64,000 nt of DNA from Pseudomaricurvus alcaniphilus (GTDB taxonomy: Bacteria; Pseudomonadota; Gammaproteobacteria; Pseudomonadales; Cellvibrionaceae). The notes under the pieces were generated by a model. The model searched no databases. It was given only the letters and a program-made list of their open reading frames with translations, and was not told where the DNA came from. Location: NCBI RefSeq assembly GCF_011440395.1, contig NZ_JAAOIX010000011.1, positions 1 through 64,000 of the forward strand, given 5' to 3'. Below are positions 38,789 to 49,400 of the stretch, piece by piece (within the stretch, counting starts at the first letter, position 1; each line of letters opens with the position of its first letter). The position numbers and the translations under genes are program-made.

Positions 38789-41545
38789 TTAAGCCGGTAC
38801 CTTTGCTCGCGCTTTGCCGCGCCTTGATCGCACCACCCACTTTTCCAACTCAACCAGCAACAACACCGAGACCGCCACCAGCACTATAGTGATCCACACC
38901 CCTGGTTCCAAATCAGCGGTACCAAACAGCAGCTGAAAAGGGCTCGCGTAAGTAAATACCATTTGCAAGCTCACCAATACCGCGATGGCGACTAACACAT
39001 AGCGATTGCCGGTTAAGCCTTCCCAGTTAAATACCGATTCAGTGATATAGCGGGCATTGAACAGATAGAAAATCTCAAACATCACCAGCGTATTGACCGC
39101 GGCTGTGCGGGCGTGCTCGATGGTTGCGCCCTGGTTTAAATCCCAGAGATAAATTCCGAAAGTACCGACCATTAAAATAATGGAGACAAATACCACTCGC
39201 CAAAACAGGTAGAGGCTGAGAATCGGCTGTTTGGTATCCCGCGGCGGGCGCCGCATAACATTTTTTTCGGCGGGCTCAAACGCCAGCGCCAACGCCAGGG
39301 TAACGGCGGTGATCATATTGACCCAGAGGATCTGTACCGGTGTCAACGGCAATTGCTGAAAGCCCATAATAACCGCGCCCAGAATAATCAATGCTTCGCC
39401 ACCGTTGGTGGGCAGAATAAACAAAATAGACTTGGTGATATTGTCGTACACGGTGCGGCCCTCTTCCACCGCGTGGGTAATGGAAGCAAAGTTGTCATCG
39501 CCCAATACCATTTCCGCCGCTTCCTTGGCCGCCTCGGTGCCGTTCTTGCCCATGGCGGTGCCCACATCCGCCCTTTTCAACGCCGGCGCATCGTTGACGC
39601 CGTCACCGGTCATGGCAACCACCTGGCCCTGTTCCTGCAACAGGCGCACCAGCAACAACTTGTGCTCCGGGTTGACCCGCGCGTAGACATCGACGTCTTC
39701 GATACGGTCGCGCAATTGCGCCTCGTTCATGGCTTCGAGATCTTTGCCGGTGAGCACATCACGGCTGTTTTTTAAACCCAGCTGCTTGGCAATGGCGAGC
39801 GCCGTGGCGCCGTGGTCACCGGTAATCATCTTCACCGTAATGCCGGCCTGGGTGCACTTGCGTACCGATTCAATCGCCTCGCTGCGCGGCGGATCGCTGA
39901 GGCCGAAAAAGCCCAGCAGGGTCAGGCCCTGCTCGACATCGGCGAACTTTAGCTCAACCTGTTCGGCAGGCACAGTTTTCATGGCAATCGCCAGCACGCG
40001 CAGCCCCATGGCGGCCATTTCCTCGATTCTATCGAGCCAGTACTGGCGTTCTAGGCTCTGTTCACCGGAGTAGTCTCTCTGGGTGGCGCACATGTCCAGT
40101 ACCCGTTCCGGGGCACCTTTCAGATAAATAAACGCCTCGCCGCTGTGGCTGTGGTGCAGGGTCGCCATAAACCGGTGTTCGGATTCAAACGGAATCAGGT
40201 CCGTGCGCGGATAGTTCTTGGCCTCGAGTTGCAGGTCCAACCCCGCTTTCTGCCCGGCGACCAGCAGCGCTCCCTCCATCGGGTCACCGTTGACCTTCCA
40301 CTCCCCGTCCTTGCTTTCCAGCGATGCATCATTGCAGAGTACCGCTCCGCGCAACGCCTCATGCAGCAGGGGTTTGTGCTCCACGTCCACAGGGTCGCTG
40401 TCCAGGCTGATGTCACCGTGGGGATCGTAGCCCGTACCGCTGACGTCAAACCGGTGCTGGCTGGTGGCAATAGCACCCACGGTCATCTCATTGCGGGTGA
40501 GGGTACCGGTTTTATCGGAACAGATAACCGATACCGAGCCGAGGGTTTCCACCGCCGGCAATTTGCGAATGATGGCGTTGCGCTTGGCCATGCGCTGCAC
40601 GCCAATGGCCAGGGTTATGGTCATGATGGCCGGCAAGCCCTCCGGTATTGCCGCCACCGCCAGGCTCACCGAGGCCAGAAACATTTCCGTTGGCAGGTAA
40701 TCGTGAATCCAGACACCAAAGGCAAAATTGGCTGCCGCTACCACCAGGATGCCGATGGTCAACCAGTGACCGAATTGCGCCAGTTGCCGCAGCAACGGGG
40801 TGGTGACGTTTGATACCCCCGCCACCATTTTACTGATTCGTCCAATCTGGGTTTTTGACCCGGTAGCCACCACCACTCCGATCCCCTGGCCGTGGGTCAC
40901 CAGGGTGCCGGAGAAGGCCATGCAGCGCTGATCGCCCAGCACCGCGTTGGCTGCGGCCGGGTTGTTGTCTTTCGACACCGCCACTGACTCGCCAGTGAGG
41001 GCGGCCTCCTGGATTTGCAGCCCCTTCAAGCGGATCAGGCGCAGATCTGCCGGCACCTTGTCGCCGGATTGCATACTGACAATATCGCCCGGCACCAGCA
41101 GTTCTGCCGGCACCAGGCTTTGTTTGCCCGCGCGTATCACCATGGCATTAGGCGACAGCATCTGGCGGATCGCACGCAGGGCATTTTCCGCCTTACCCTC
41201 CTGGATAAAGCCGATAATGGAGTTGATCAATACCACCCCGAAAATAACACTGGCATCCACCCAGTGCTGCAGCATGGCGGTAATGACGGCCGCGACCATC
41301 AACACGTAAATCAGTACATTGTGGAACTGCGCCAAAAAACGCAGCAGCGGGCCGCGCCCCTTGACTTCAGGCAGCCGGTTAAAACCGTATTGTTGCTGGC
41401 GCCGCTGTACCTCTTCCTCCGCCAGGCCGCGTTCGCTGGCGTGCAGTTGGGCGAGCACAGCCTCCGCGTCCATTGCATGCCACTGGGCCGAAACACCGCC
41501 CTGGTCCTTGCGCTGCTGTTCTGTTTGTTCAACTGCCTTTTGCAT
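38789..41545 (-). CDS. Cation-transporting P-type ATPase (P2, Ca2+/Na+-like)
   Basis: A 918-residue P-type ATPase. It has the N-terminal cation ATPase domain, TGES in AALTGESVAV (184-187), PEGLP in membrane helix 4 (301-305, as in SERCA-type pumps), the phosphorylation site DKTGT with Asp344, KGAPERVLDMC, MTGDGVNDAPALKRADVG, and a C-terminal six-helix region. PEGLP with this layout points to the P2A/P2B or PMR1-like Ca2+ (or Mn2+) group, but specificity is not certain. ATG 41545 follows AGGAG; a longer start at 41584 lacks support. Confidence 0.9.
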   Translation of the reverse strand: MQKAVEQTEQQRKDQGGVSAQWHAMDAEAVLAQLHASERGLAEEEVQRRQQQYGFNRLPEVKGRGPLLRFLAQFHNVLIYVLMVAAVITAMLQHWVDASVIFGVVLINSIIGFIQEGKAENALRAIRQMLSPNAMVIRAGKQSLVPAELLVPGDIVSMQSGDKVPADLRLIRLKGLQIQEAALTGESVAVSKDNNPAAANAVLGDQRCMAFSGTLVTHGQGIGVVVATGSKTQIGRISKMVAGVSNVTTPLLRQLAQFGHWLTIGILVVAAANFAFGVWIHDYLPTEMFLASVSLAVAAIPEGLPAIMTITLAIGVQRMAKRNAIIRKLPAVETLGSVSVICSDKTGTLTRNEMTVGAIATSQHRFDVSGTGYDPHGDISLDSDPVDVEHKPLLHEALRGAVLCNDASLESKDGEWKVNGDPMEGALLVAGQKAGLDLQLEAKNYPRTDLIPFESEHRFMATLHHSHSGEAFIYLKGAPERVLDMCATQRDYSGEQSLERQYWLDRIEEMAAMGLRVLAIAMKTVPAEQVELKFADVEQGLTLLGFFGLSDPPRSEAIESVRKCTQAGITVKMITGDHGATALAIAKQLGLKNSRDVLTGKDLEAMNEAQLRDRIEDVDVYARVNPEHKLLLVRLLQEQGQVVAMTGDGVNDAPALKRADVGTAMGKNGTEAAKEAAEMVLGDDNFASITHAVEEGRTVYDNITKSILFILPTNGGEALIILGAVIMGFQQLPLTPVQILWVNMITAVTLALALAFEPAEKNVMRRPPRDTKQPILSLYLFWRVVFVSIILMVGTFGIYLWDLNQGATIEHARTAAVNTLVMFEIFYLFNARYITESVFNWEGLTGNRYVLVAIAVLVSLQMVFTYASPFQLLFGTADLEPGVWITIVLVAVSVLLLVELEKWVVRSRRGKARAKVPA

Positions 41546-41644
41546 TGACTCAACTCCTGTGCCTGACGATCTATCGAGCTGCAATGACTAATTCCTGAAA
41601 TGGTTGGGATAGACCCGTGTGGTCAGGATAAACCCCCGGAGAGG

Positions 41645-42535
41645 TTAAGAAAGACCATAGTGCCGCTTGATAATTTCCCACGCCTGATCCGCACTATCTA
41701 TGATCTGGAATAAGTCCAGGTCACTTTCCGAGATCACGCCTTCGTCAACCATCAGCTCAAAATCGATAACCCGACTCCAATAATCACTACCGAGCAACAA
41801 TACCGGCAGAGGTTTGACTTTTTGGGTCTGGATCAGGGTCAGGGTTTCAAACAATTCATCCATGGTACCGAAGCCGCCGGGACAGGCCACCAGTGCCTTG
41901 GCGCGTTTTAAAAAATGCATTTTCCGAATCGCAAAATAGTGAAATTGAAAACACAGTTCGGGGGTGATATACGGGTTTGGCTGCTGCTCAAAAGGCAGGA
42001 CGATGTTCAGGCCTATGCTCTTGCCGCCCACATCCATGGCACCGCGGTTGGCGGCTTCCATAATGCCCGGTCCACCGCCGGTTACTACCACCATTTGGCA
42101 GCGTTCGTCACTGGCTGTGTCCGCAGTAATCAGTTGCGCCAGTTTGCGGGCCTCAGCGTAATAGTGCGCATTGGCGAGAGTGCGGGCGGCGATGCGGGCT
42201 TTACGGGCCAGGCGGGCATCGCCGCTATTGGCTCGGGCGCGGTCTTCGGCCGCAGCCAAGCGGGCAGTTGCGGTTTCAATATCGTAGATTCGCGCGCTGC
42301 CAAATATCACTACTGTGGAATGAATGTTGTATTCATCCTGAAGCAGGTCCGGCTTGAGCAGTTCCAGTTGCAAGCGCACTGGACGCAGGTCCTCGCGCAG
42401 TAAAAAATCGGCATCGGTAAATGCCAGCCGATAGGAGGGTGACCGGGTCTGTGGTGTATCCGGCGCTCGCCTGGAGGCATCGGCATCTTCGCCGGCGCTG
42501 GGGAATACTTTCGGAAGGTCTACCGAGTCAGCCAT
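41645..42535 (-). CDS. LOG-family Rossmann-fold protein (TIGR00730-like)
   Basis: A 296-residue protein with the LOG motifs VTGGGPGIMEAANRGA and PGGFGTMDELFE. These belong to the lysine-decarboxylase-like fold now known as nucleotide 5'-monophosphate phosphoribohydrolases. It has an extra N-terminal region of about 60 residues, so it belongs to the longer bacterial class. The probable activity is release of a base from a nucleoside monophosphate (PpnN/LOG type), with unknown physiological substrate. It starts about 240 bp from the beta-CASP gene; that gap (42536-42774) shows nothing else. Confidence 0.85.
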   Translation of the reverse strand: MADSVDLPKVFPSAGEDADASRRAPDTPQTRSPSYRLAFTDADFLLREDLRPVRLQLELLKPDLLQDEYNIHSTVVIFGSARIYDIETATARLAAAEDRARANSGDARLARKARIAARTLANAHYYAEARKLAQLITADTASDERCQMVVVTGGGPGIMEAANRGAMDVGGKSIGLNIVLPFEQQPNPYITPELCFQFHYFAIRKMHFLKRAKALVACPGGFGTMDELFETLTLIQTQKVKPLPVLLLGSDYWSRVIDFELMVDEGVISESDLDLFQIIDSADQAWEIIKRHYGLS

Positions 42536-42774
42536 AAATTACCTCTCTGTTGCATGAATTTCCTCTCCTGGTTACTTTTCCTGGCTGCATATTTGTTGTG
42601 GCTGGCGCTGGTCGGACAGCACTTTCCGGACAGGTCATAGCCAGGACATACGATTGCTGGGCGGGCTTGGCTGCGTAATGCTGTGTCAAAACTGGCGACG
42701 ATGCCTGCGCAGCTTCCGCACAGATTGACTGCAGCAGCCCGGATTAATTCGACCCTGGAACAAACAGCAGCTCG

Positions 42775-44175
42775 CTAAATGGTAATCGTTTGCCTTTCAG
42801 TGGGAATGGTTGCATCCCAACCATGCTGCGCCAGGTGTTGTTTGAAAGTTGACTTCGCTTCTTCTTCGCCGTGGACCAGGAAAAGCTTGGGCCTGGGTTT
42901 ATGGAAATGGCTCAACCAGTCCACCAGTTGGGACTGGCTGGCGTGGGCTGAAAAACCACCCAAGGTGTGAATGGCAGCACGCACGACAATTTCCTCGCCC
43001 GCCATGCGAAACGTTTTGGCGCCGTCAACCAGGGCCCGCCCTGGAGTGCCGATGGCCTGGTAGCCGACAATAACCACGTGGGCATTGCGACGCCAGAGAT
43101 TGTGCTTGAAGTGGTGGCGGATACGCCCACCGTTACACATACCACTGCCGGCAATAAAAATGGCCCCGGCCTCAATCTTGTTGAGGGCCATGGAATCTGC
43201 CGTGGTGGATGAGTAGCGCAAGACAGGTAAAAAAGTGTGCAAGCTCTTGTGCTTGCCCTGCCCCAGCACCTCGGCATCTTCCGGGTTGTAAAAATTCTGG
43301 TAGCGGTGATAAATTTCCGTAACCGCAATCGCCATGGGGCTGTCCAGGTATACCGCCTGTTGCTTTAATTTGCCCTTTTGATACAGCTCACCCAGGCGAA
43401 AAATAATCTCCTGGGTGCGTCCCACTGCAAACGATGGAATCATTATGTTACCGCCGTTTGCCGATGCGGTGACGATGATTTCCTCAAACTCGTCCAGGGT
43501 TTCCTCCATGGAGCGATGATTGCGATCACCATAAGTCGATTCAATCAGTAAAGTGTCGGCGCTTTCTACGATCTCCGGATCTTGCAGCAGAGCGGCGCAG
43601 CTATTGCCCAGGTCGCCGGAAAATACCAGTTTACGCTCTCGCCCCCCCTCTTTAATAAACAGCTCAACAATGGAGGAGCCGAGGATATGACCCGCGTCAC
43701 GAAAGCACACACTTATACCCTGGGCGATCTCGCTGCGCTGGCCGTAATTAACGCCTTCGCAAAGCGGCAATGTCTGCTCCACATCCTCCAGCGTATACAG
43801 GGCATCTATTTCTCTTTTGCCGGTGCGACGACGGTGTTTGTTCTCCCATTCGACGTCCCGCTCCTGCAGTGAGGCGGCGTCCTTTAACATGACTTCCAGC
43901 AGCTCCCGTGTGGGGTAGGTCATGTAGATACAGCCTCCATAGCCATCGGCCACTAGTTTTGGCAGTCGCCCGGAATGGTCGAGGTGCGCGTGAGACAGTA
44001 CCACCGCATCGAGATCAGATACTGTAAAAGGAAAGGGGTCGCGGTTGGCCTTCTCCTCTTCTCGCCGGCCCTGGAACAAGCCACACTCCAGTAATACTTT
44101 GGCCGAGCCCGTTTCCAGCAGATAAGCCGAGCCCGTTACCCCGTTGATGGCACCGTAAAAGGTCAGTTTCGCCAT
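42775..44175 (-). CDS. MBL-fold/beta-CASP RNA-processing-type hydrolase
   Basis: A 466-residue metallo-beta-lactamase protein with the beta-CASP insert. The zinc motif is LSHAHLDHSGRLP; the other motifs are RDAGHILGSSIVEL, FSGDLG, LLIESTYGDRNH, SFAVGRTQEIIFRL, ASGMCNGGRIRHH and GGFSAHASQSQL. The C-terminal RNA specificity domain (HGEEEAKSTF) is typical of the YSH1-like bacterial group related to CPSF-73. It probably acts as a ribonuclease, though bacterial members outside RNase J are poorly characterised. Confidence 0.9.
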   Translation of the reverse strand: MAKLTFYGAINGVTGSAYLLETGSAKVLLECGLFQGRREEEKANRDPFPFTVSDLDAVVLSHAHLDHSGRLPKLVADGYGGCIYMTYPTRELLEVMLKDAASLQERDVEWENKHRRRTGKREIDALYTLEDVEQTLPLCEGVNYGQRSEIAQGISVCFRDAGHILGSSIVELFIKEGGRERKLVFSGDLGNSCAALLQDPEIVESADTLLIESTYGDRNHRSMEETLDEFEEIIVTASANGGNIMIPSFAVGRTQEIIFRLGELYQKGKLKQQAVYLDSPMAIAVTEIYHRYQNFYNPEDAEVLGQGKHKSLHTFLPVLRYSSTTADSMALNKIEAGAIFIAGSGMCNGGRIRHHFKHNLWRRNAHVVIVGYQAIGTPGRALVDGAKTFRMAGEEIVVRAAIHTLGGFSAHASQSQLVDWLSHFHKPRPKLFLVHGEEEAKSTFKQHLAQHGWDATIPTERQTITI

Positions 44176-44205
44176 TGCAGCCTCACCTGAACGTTTATAA
44201 TTCTA

Positions 44206-44446
44206 CCTAATTACCACCTAAGCTAAGCTTTCGTGCAGCCGGCACTATGTTAGGTCTGGCTTCGGGGGCTTGCTTTCAAGACCCTCGACAGCAGGGATGC
44301 TGTCGTGGAGCCTCCATGGATGGAACCTCGGCGAGTCTTGAAAGCAAGCCCCTGGAGCCAGGCCGGGAGCAAAGCTGCTGTCCCAAGGGCTACAGGGTAT
44401 ATGTTTTCTATCGCCGATAGCTGGCTTATTCATAGGCGTAATTAGG
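44206..44446 (-). mobile_element. MITE-like element, copy 3
   Basis: A 241-bp element inverted relative to copies 1 and 4, with ends CCTAATTAC and GTAATTAGG and perfect 8-bp duplications TAATTCTA at 44198-44205 and 44447-44454. It lies between the beta-CASP start and tamA, so its hairpins could sit in one or both 5' regions. By eye it differs from copy 4 at only a handful of positions. Confidence 0.9.
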
Positions 44447-44659
44447 TAATTCTATTTGTCGTCACCTCCATACTGACTCGAAATTGAGCCGCAATCAATC
44501 CCTCCTGCCCGTCCCCGGCGTTCATGCCTTTGCGCCCCGGAAAAATCAACGACTATTGCCCTGCTGCTGCTCCACATTGGGATTCACATACTCTACAATC
44601 CCGATACGCCCCTGCTGTGATGCGGGCAATCCCTTACGTTCAGGCCGACAAAATCCATA

Positions 44660-46420
44660 ATGAAGTACGTTTTGCGCATAATCGCCTTGCTGATCCTGGC
44701 AGCGATTACCGGGTGTCAGTCGGCCCTGATTGCACCACTCAACCCGTTCGACAAGAAAGACACGCCGTTCGAGATTAAGGTTCCCCAAAATAATACCCTG
44801 CAACGGGTGCTGGCCGATGAACTGGTTCTCTATCGCGCCAACCTGGAAGAGGTACAGTTTTCCCAGCCACGCAAAATTGCCTACCAGGAGCGACAACTGC
44901 TGATTAAAAAGCTGCGTTCCGAGGGCTATTACAGCAATAAAGTTAAAACTGTTCTCGAGCGGGAGAAATTTATTTACCTGGTCGAACCCGGCCCCCGCTA
45001 CCGGGTATCCAGGGTGGTAGTGAGGGAGCCCGAGGATATCTCTATTCCCAGCAACAGGGTCAAGTTAAAGGCCGGCGCCCCGCTGTTGGCAAAAGACGTG
45101 CTGGCTGGCCAAAGCACCCTGCACGACTACCTGCTGGACAATCACTGCCTGTTCAGGCCGGAGGTCAACTACCGGGTGCTATTGAACCACGCCAAGCACT
45201 CGGCTGAGGTCATTTACCTCATCACCGAGAGCCCGGAAATGGTATTTGGATCGGTTCAGATGGAGGGTTTAACCACCATCGAGAAGGATTACTTGCTGGC
45301 CCGGCTGCCCTTCAAGGCAGGTAATTGCTTCAAGCGTTCGCAACTGGACAAGGCCCGCCTGCAGCTGCTGCAAACAAACCTCGTTGCCAGTATCAGTATT
45401 GAAGAGCAAGAGCCGGTAGATAACCGGGTCAATGTTACCTTGCAGGTCACAGAACGGGATCACCACACAGTGTCCGCCGGTGCCGGGTTTGAATCGGAGG
45501 AGGGCTTCGGCGTCTCCGTCGGCTGGGAGCACCGCAACCTGCTGGGACGAGCCGAAAAGCTGAGCATCGATGGTCACGTGGCCGAGTTTGCACGCTCCCT
45601 CGACGCTTCCCTGACCTTTCCCCATATTTGGCGCGACAACCAGGCCTTGACCGTCTACAGCGAGCTAAGCAGTGAGAACCCGGATGCCTTCCAGTCGGAA
45701 ACGGGTACTGTCGGTGTAGAGCTGAGCCGCCAGCTAACCAAGCATATCCGCGCCCAAATCGGCGGGGAGCTGGCCTTCTCAAAGGTGACCGAAGACGATA
45801 GCAGCGAGGATTACGCGCTGCTATCCGTGCCCATGAATATCCAGCTGGATTATCGCAACAACCCGCTGGACCCGACCTCCGGCTGGGTAGCCGGGCTCAA
45901 TGTACGCCCCTACTGGGACGCCTACGACACCGACACCCGCTTCCTGCACTCCACTATAGCCGCCAGTGCTTATCTCTCCTCCGCGCGCCTCTGGGGGCGA
46001 CCGACGCTGGCCCTGAGATCGGCGATGGGTACCATTACCGGCATAGACCGCACCGATGTGCCCGCCAATATCCGCTTTTATTCCGGTGGCGGCGGCTCGG
46101 TGCGCGGCTACGCATACCAGGGGCTGGGCCCTACCACTGACGGCGAGCCCAGCGGCGGCCTGTCATTTTCCGAAGTCTCGCTGGAAACCCGTTTGCGCTG
46201 GGGCCAGAGCTGGGGGGGAGTGCTTTTCCTGGACGGCGGCACCGCCTACGAGTCGGCGACACCCAAACCCGGTGAGGATCTGCGCTGGGGTGCGGGTTTT
46301 GGCCTGCGCTACTACACCAGCTTTGCCCCGATCCGCTTTGATATCGGTTTCCCGCTGGACAAGCGCGACGGCGAAGACAATAACTACCAGATCTATATCA
46401 GCATTGGGCAGGCTTTTTGA
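44660..46420 (+). CDS. tamA: TamA-like Omp85 assembly protein with lipobox
   Basis: A 586-residue Omp85-family outer-membrane protein. It shows about three POTRA-like repeats (residues 45-270, e.g. LLIKKLRSEGYYSNKVKTVLEREKF) and a C-terminal 16-strand barrel (about 270-586) with RFYSGGGGSVRGYAYQGLGP, the conserved loop 6 motif, and terminal YQIYISIGQAF ending in Phe. TamA works with TamB in outer-membrane assembly and phospholipid transport. Unusually, the signal ends in the lipobox Ile16-Thr-Gly-Cys19, suggesting a lipidated N-terminus like the TamL proteins of Bacteroidetes. The next gene overlaps by one base. Confidence 0.92.
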   Translation: MKYVLRIIALLILAAITGCQSALIAPLNPFDKKDTPFEIKVPQNNTLQRVLADELVLYRANLEEVQFSQPRKIAYQERQLLIKKLRSEGYYSNKVKTVLEREKFIYLVEPGPRYRVSRVVVREPEDISIPSNRVKLKAGAPLLAKDVLAGQSTLHDYLLDNHCLFRPEVNYRVLLNHAKHSAEVIYLITESPEMVFGSVQMEGLTTIEKDYLLARLPFKAGNCFKRSQLDKARLQLLQTNLVASISIEEQEPVDNRVNVTLQVTERDHHTVSAGAGFESEEGFGVSVGWEHRNLLGRAEKLSIDGHVAEFARSLDASLTFPHIWRDNQALTVYSELSSENPDAFQSETGTVGVELSRQLTKHIRAQIGGELAFSKVTEDDSSEDYALLSVPMNIQLDYRNNPLDPTSGWVAGLNVRPYWDAYDTDTRFLHSTIAASAYLSSARLWGRPTLALRSAMGTITGIDRTDVPANIRFYSGGGGSVRGYAYQGLGPTTDGEPSGGLSFSEVSLETRLRWGQSWGGVLFLDGGTAYESATPKPGEDLRWGAGFGLRYYTSFAPIRFDIGFPLDKRDGEDNNYQIYISIGQAF

Positions 46421-49400
46421 TGGGGCCGGCATTTCTCAATCAATGGCACCCAATGCGCCTGTTGCGCTGGCTCCTGACCCTGCTGGCGACCTTATTGTTG
46501 TTACTGGTGGGCCTGGGGTTGGCCCTCGCCGTGGCCCTCAACTCCGAAAGCGGCCGCTTGTGGCTGACCAAACAATCCATCGAGGTGATCAACCGGGGCA
46601 AGTCAGTGCACATCGAGCTGCAGGGCCTGCGCTCACCTGCACTGGGCAATTGGCGCGCGGACCTTATTGCCGTTTCCCAGGATGGCAGCCCGCTGCTGGC
46701 CATCCGCCAGCCAGAACTGCTCTGGCGCCCATATTTTCTGTTCCAGCATCACCTGCTTGTTGAAAAGCTTGCCGCCGCTGAGCTGGAGGTGCACAAACCG
46801 GGCGGGGAAAGCCCAGCGCCAGAGCCGGCCCGAGAGCCCCTGGCACTGCCGTTTTTAGAGCAGATAGAACTGCGGCAATTACAACTCAAGACGATCAGGC
46901 TGCACGGCTTTGGCGGTCTCGAGCCGAATGCCGAGCAATTCAACTTGTCTCTGGACGGCCGCGCTGGCTGGCGCAAGGACCAGAGCGTCAACTTGCAACT
47001 GCAGGCCGCGAGCCTGGACGCAACCGCTGCGCAGTTGCAGTTACAACTGGATTCCGCTGACTGGATCACCTTCAAGGCTGAAGGTGTGCTGCGAGAGCAG
47101 GCTGGCGGCAGTGTCGGTCAACGCCTGAAATTACCCCTGACACAGGCGATCGATGCCCGTTTCAGCGCCGCAATTCGGATGGAGGCCACCACCCTGACCC
47201 TCTCGGTCAAGGAATTGCTATTTCCGCTGGTCGACAATCAAATTGCTATCAGCACTGACCTGCAATACACCCCTGAGGGCGGCGACCTGCTGGTCGAACA
47301 ACTGCAGCTTGGTATCAACGACACCCGCCACCGGGCGCAGGGTAAATTAGTCGCCGGACAGCTGGACTTTGAAGTGGAGATAAACCAGTTGCCACTGAGT
47401 ATCGGCAGAATCTGGCTGGATCAACTTGGTCCCGGCCAGTTGAGTGCCAAATTACGGGTTGGCGGAAGCATCGATCAGCCACGAGTGAATGGCTCGGCGT
47501 CAGCGCAAGCGTTGTACAACGACCTGCCGGTGGCCATTGCCGTAGAGGGCACCGCCACTGCCAGCAATGCTACTTTGGCCGCCATCACGGCCAGCATGGC
47601 CGAGGCTGAAGTTGCCGGCCGTGGCAGTATCGACTGGCAGTCAAGGCAGACCAAACTGGATTTCCAGGGGCGTAATTTTGAACTGCAGACCTTGCGCGAA
47701 TTTAGCGTGCCGCTGCCCGACAATCTCGACTTTTCCTTTGCCGAATTTAGCGGGCGGCTTACCGGTGCTGTGCAGGACCCTGACGTAGACCTGACGTTTT
47801 CCGGCAGCGGCCACTATCGGCAGCAGCCGTTTACCCTTAACAGCACGATCGACAAGCGGCAGTCGACCCTGGCAACCAAGGCCGCGCACTTGCAGCTGGG
47901 CACAGCAAAGGCGGTATTGTCTGGCAATTTTGACTACTCCAGCTTGCACGCAGATTTGCGCCTGGCGGCCGACGCCCTGCCCCTGCAGCTGGTCGGCCTG
48001 GCGGACCTGAGCCTGCCGCCTACCCTGGAGGGTGTGGCAACGGCAAACCTGCACCTGCAGGGGCAAATACAGCAACCGCGTATTGAGGGCGACGCCAGCA
48101 TTAGCGGTCGCTATCAGGACATACCGTTTACCACAGCGGCCCGCGGCGTCTACCAGGCTTCAATTTCCCGAGTCGATACGCTGGAGCTGTCCATCCAGGG
48201 CCAGCCAACGCTCAGTGCCAGCCTCACTTACGCCCAGCAACAGATCGATCTGCAGCTGGACAGCGCCAGGCTCGGCACCGATCAGTTCAGTTTTATCCAC
48301 TGGCCGCTGCCGCAAGGCACATTGCAAGCGTCGGTGAACCTCAAAGGCAAGCTGGACGACCCGCAGCTTAACGCGTCGTTTAACTACGACACCCAAATCC
48401 AGGGCTATGACGAAGAGAGCGAACCTGTCAGCCTGCCCCTGCAGTGGAATATGATCGCCGCTCACAGCGATGGCAAACTGACGCTGGATTCGCAATTCAC
48501 TCTGGGTAACAAGCCGGCGGAACCACTGGCTATCACACTGGTTACCAAACCCCTGCTGGAGAAGCTGCAAAACCCGGAGGATGTCCGCCCCTACAACACC
48601 CTGCCCCTCGCGGCAACACTGGCTGGCCAGCTTAACCTGCAGACCGTAGCGGCCTTTATCCCCGACAACTCCCAGAGTATCGCCGGCCAACTTAGCACCA
48701 ACCTGGATCTGTCCGGCACTCTGCTGGAGCCGATTCTTAATGGCAACCTCAATTTGAGTAGCGCCTATTACAACAATTTTTCCACTGGCACCACCATCGA
48801 AAACGGCCGCTGCAGCGTAGAAATGTCACTGCAAAAACTGCAACTCAAAGACTGTGACGCGACCGATGGCGAAAGAGGCAAGCTGATTCTGAGTGGAGCC
48901 GCCAGACTGCCCAGCGGCAGTGATAGCGGAGAGGTAAACCTGACACTAAAAGCCAGCCAGGCGGCACTGTTGCGCAACCCGCAAATAGAGAGCGAGTTAA
49001 CCGGCAAGATCAATCTCAGCGGTGATTTCAAGGCACTGCTGGCCAAAGGTGAGGTTGAGGTTAGCCCGTTTACCGCCATCCTGAGCTCCAGTCTGGCCCA
49101 CCAGATACCCACCATCAAGGTGGAGGAGCTGGAGACGGAGGAGCTGGAAAGCGACGAAGGTAAACCGGCAAGCCTGCAGTTGCCCGTGGTCACCCTGGAT
49201 CTGGTGCTGTCAGCGCGCAAACAGGCCTACCTCCGGGGGCGCGGGCTGGAGGCGGAACTGCAAGGCAAACTCAAACTCGGCGGCACGTCCAGTGCCCCCA
49301 CCTACGAAGGCGCGTTTAGTACCGTGCGCGGCTCGTTCAAGGTGTTTGGCAAAAAGTTCAATCTCGAACGCGGCCAGGTTAACTTTAACAATAACGCCAT

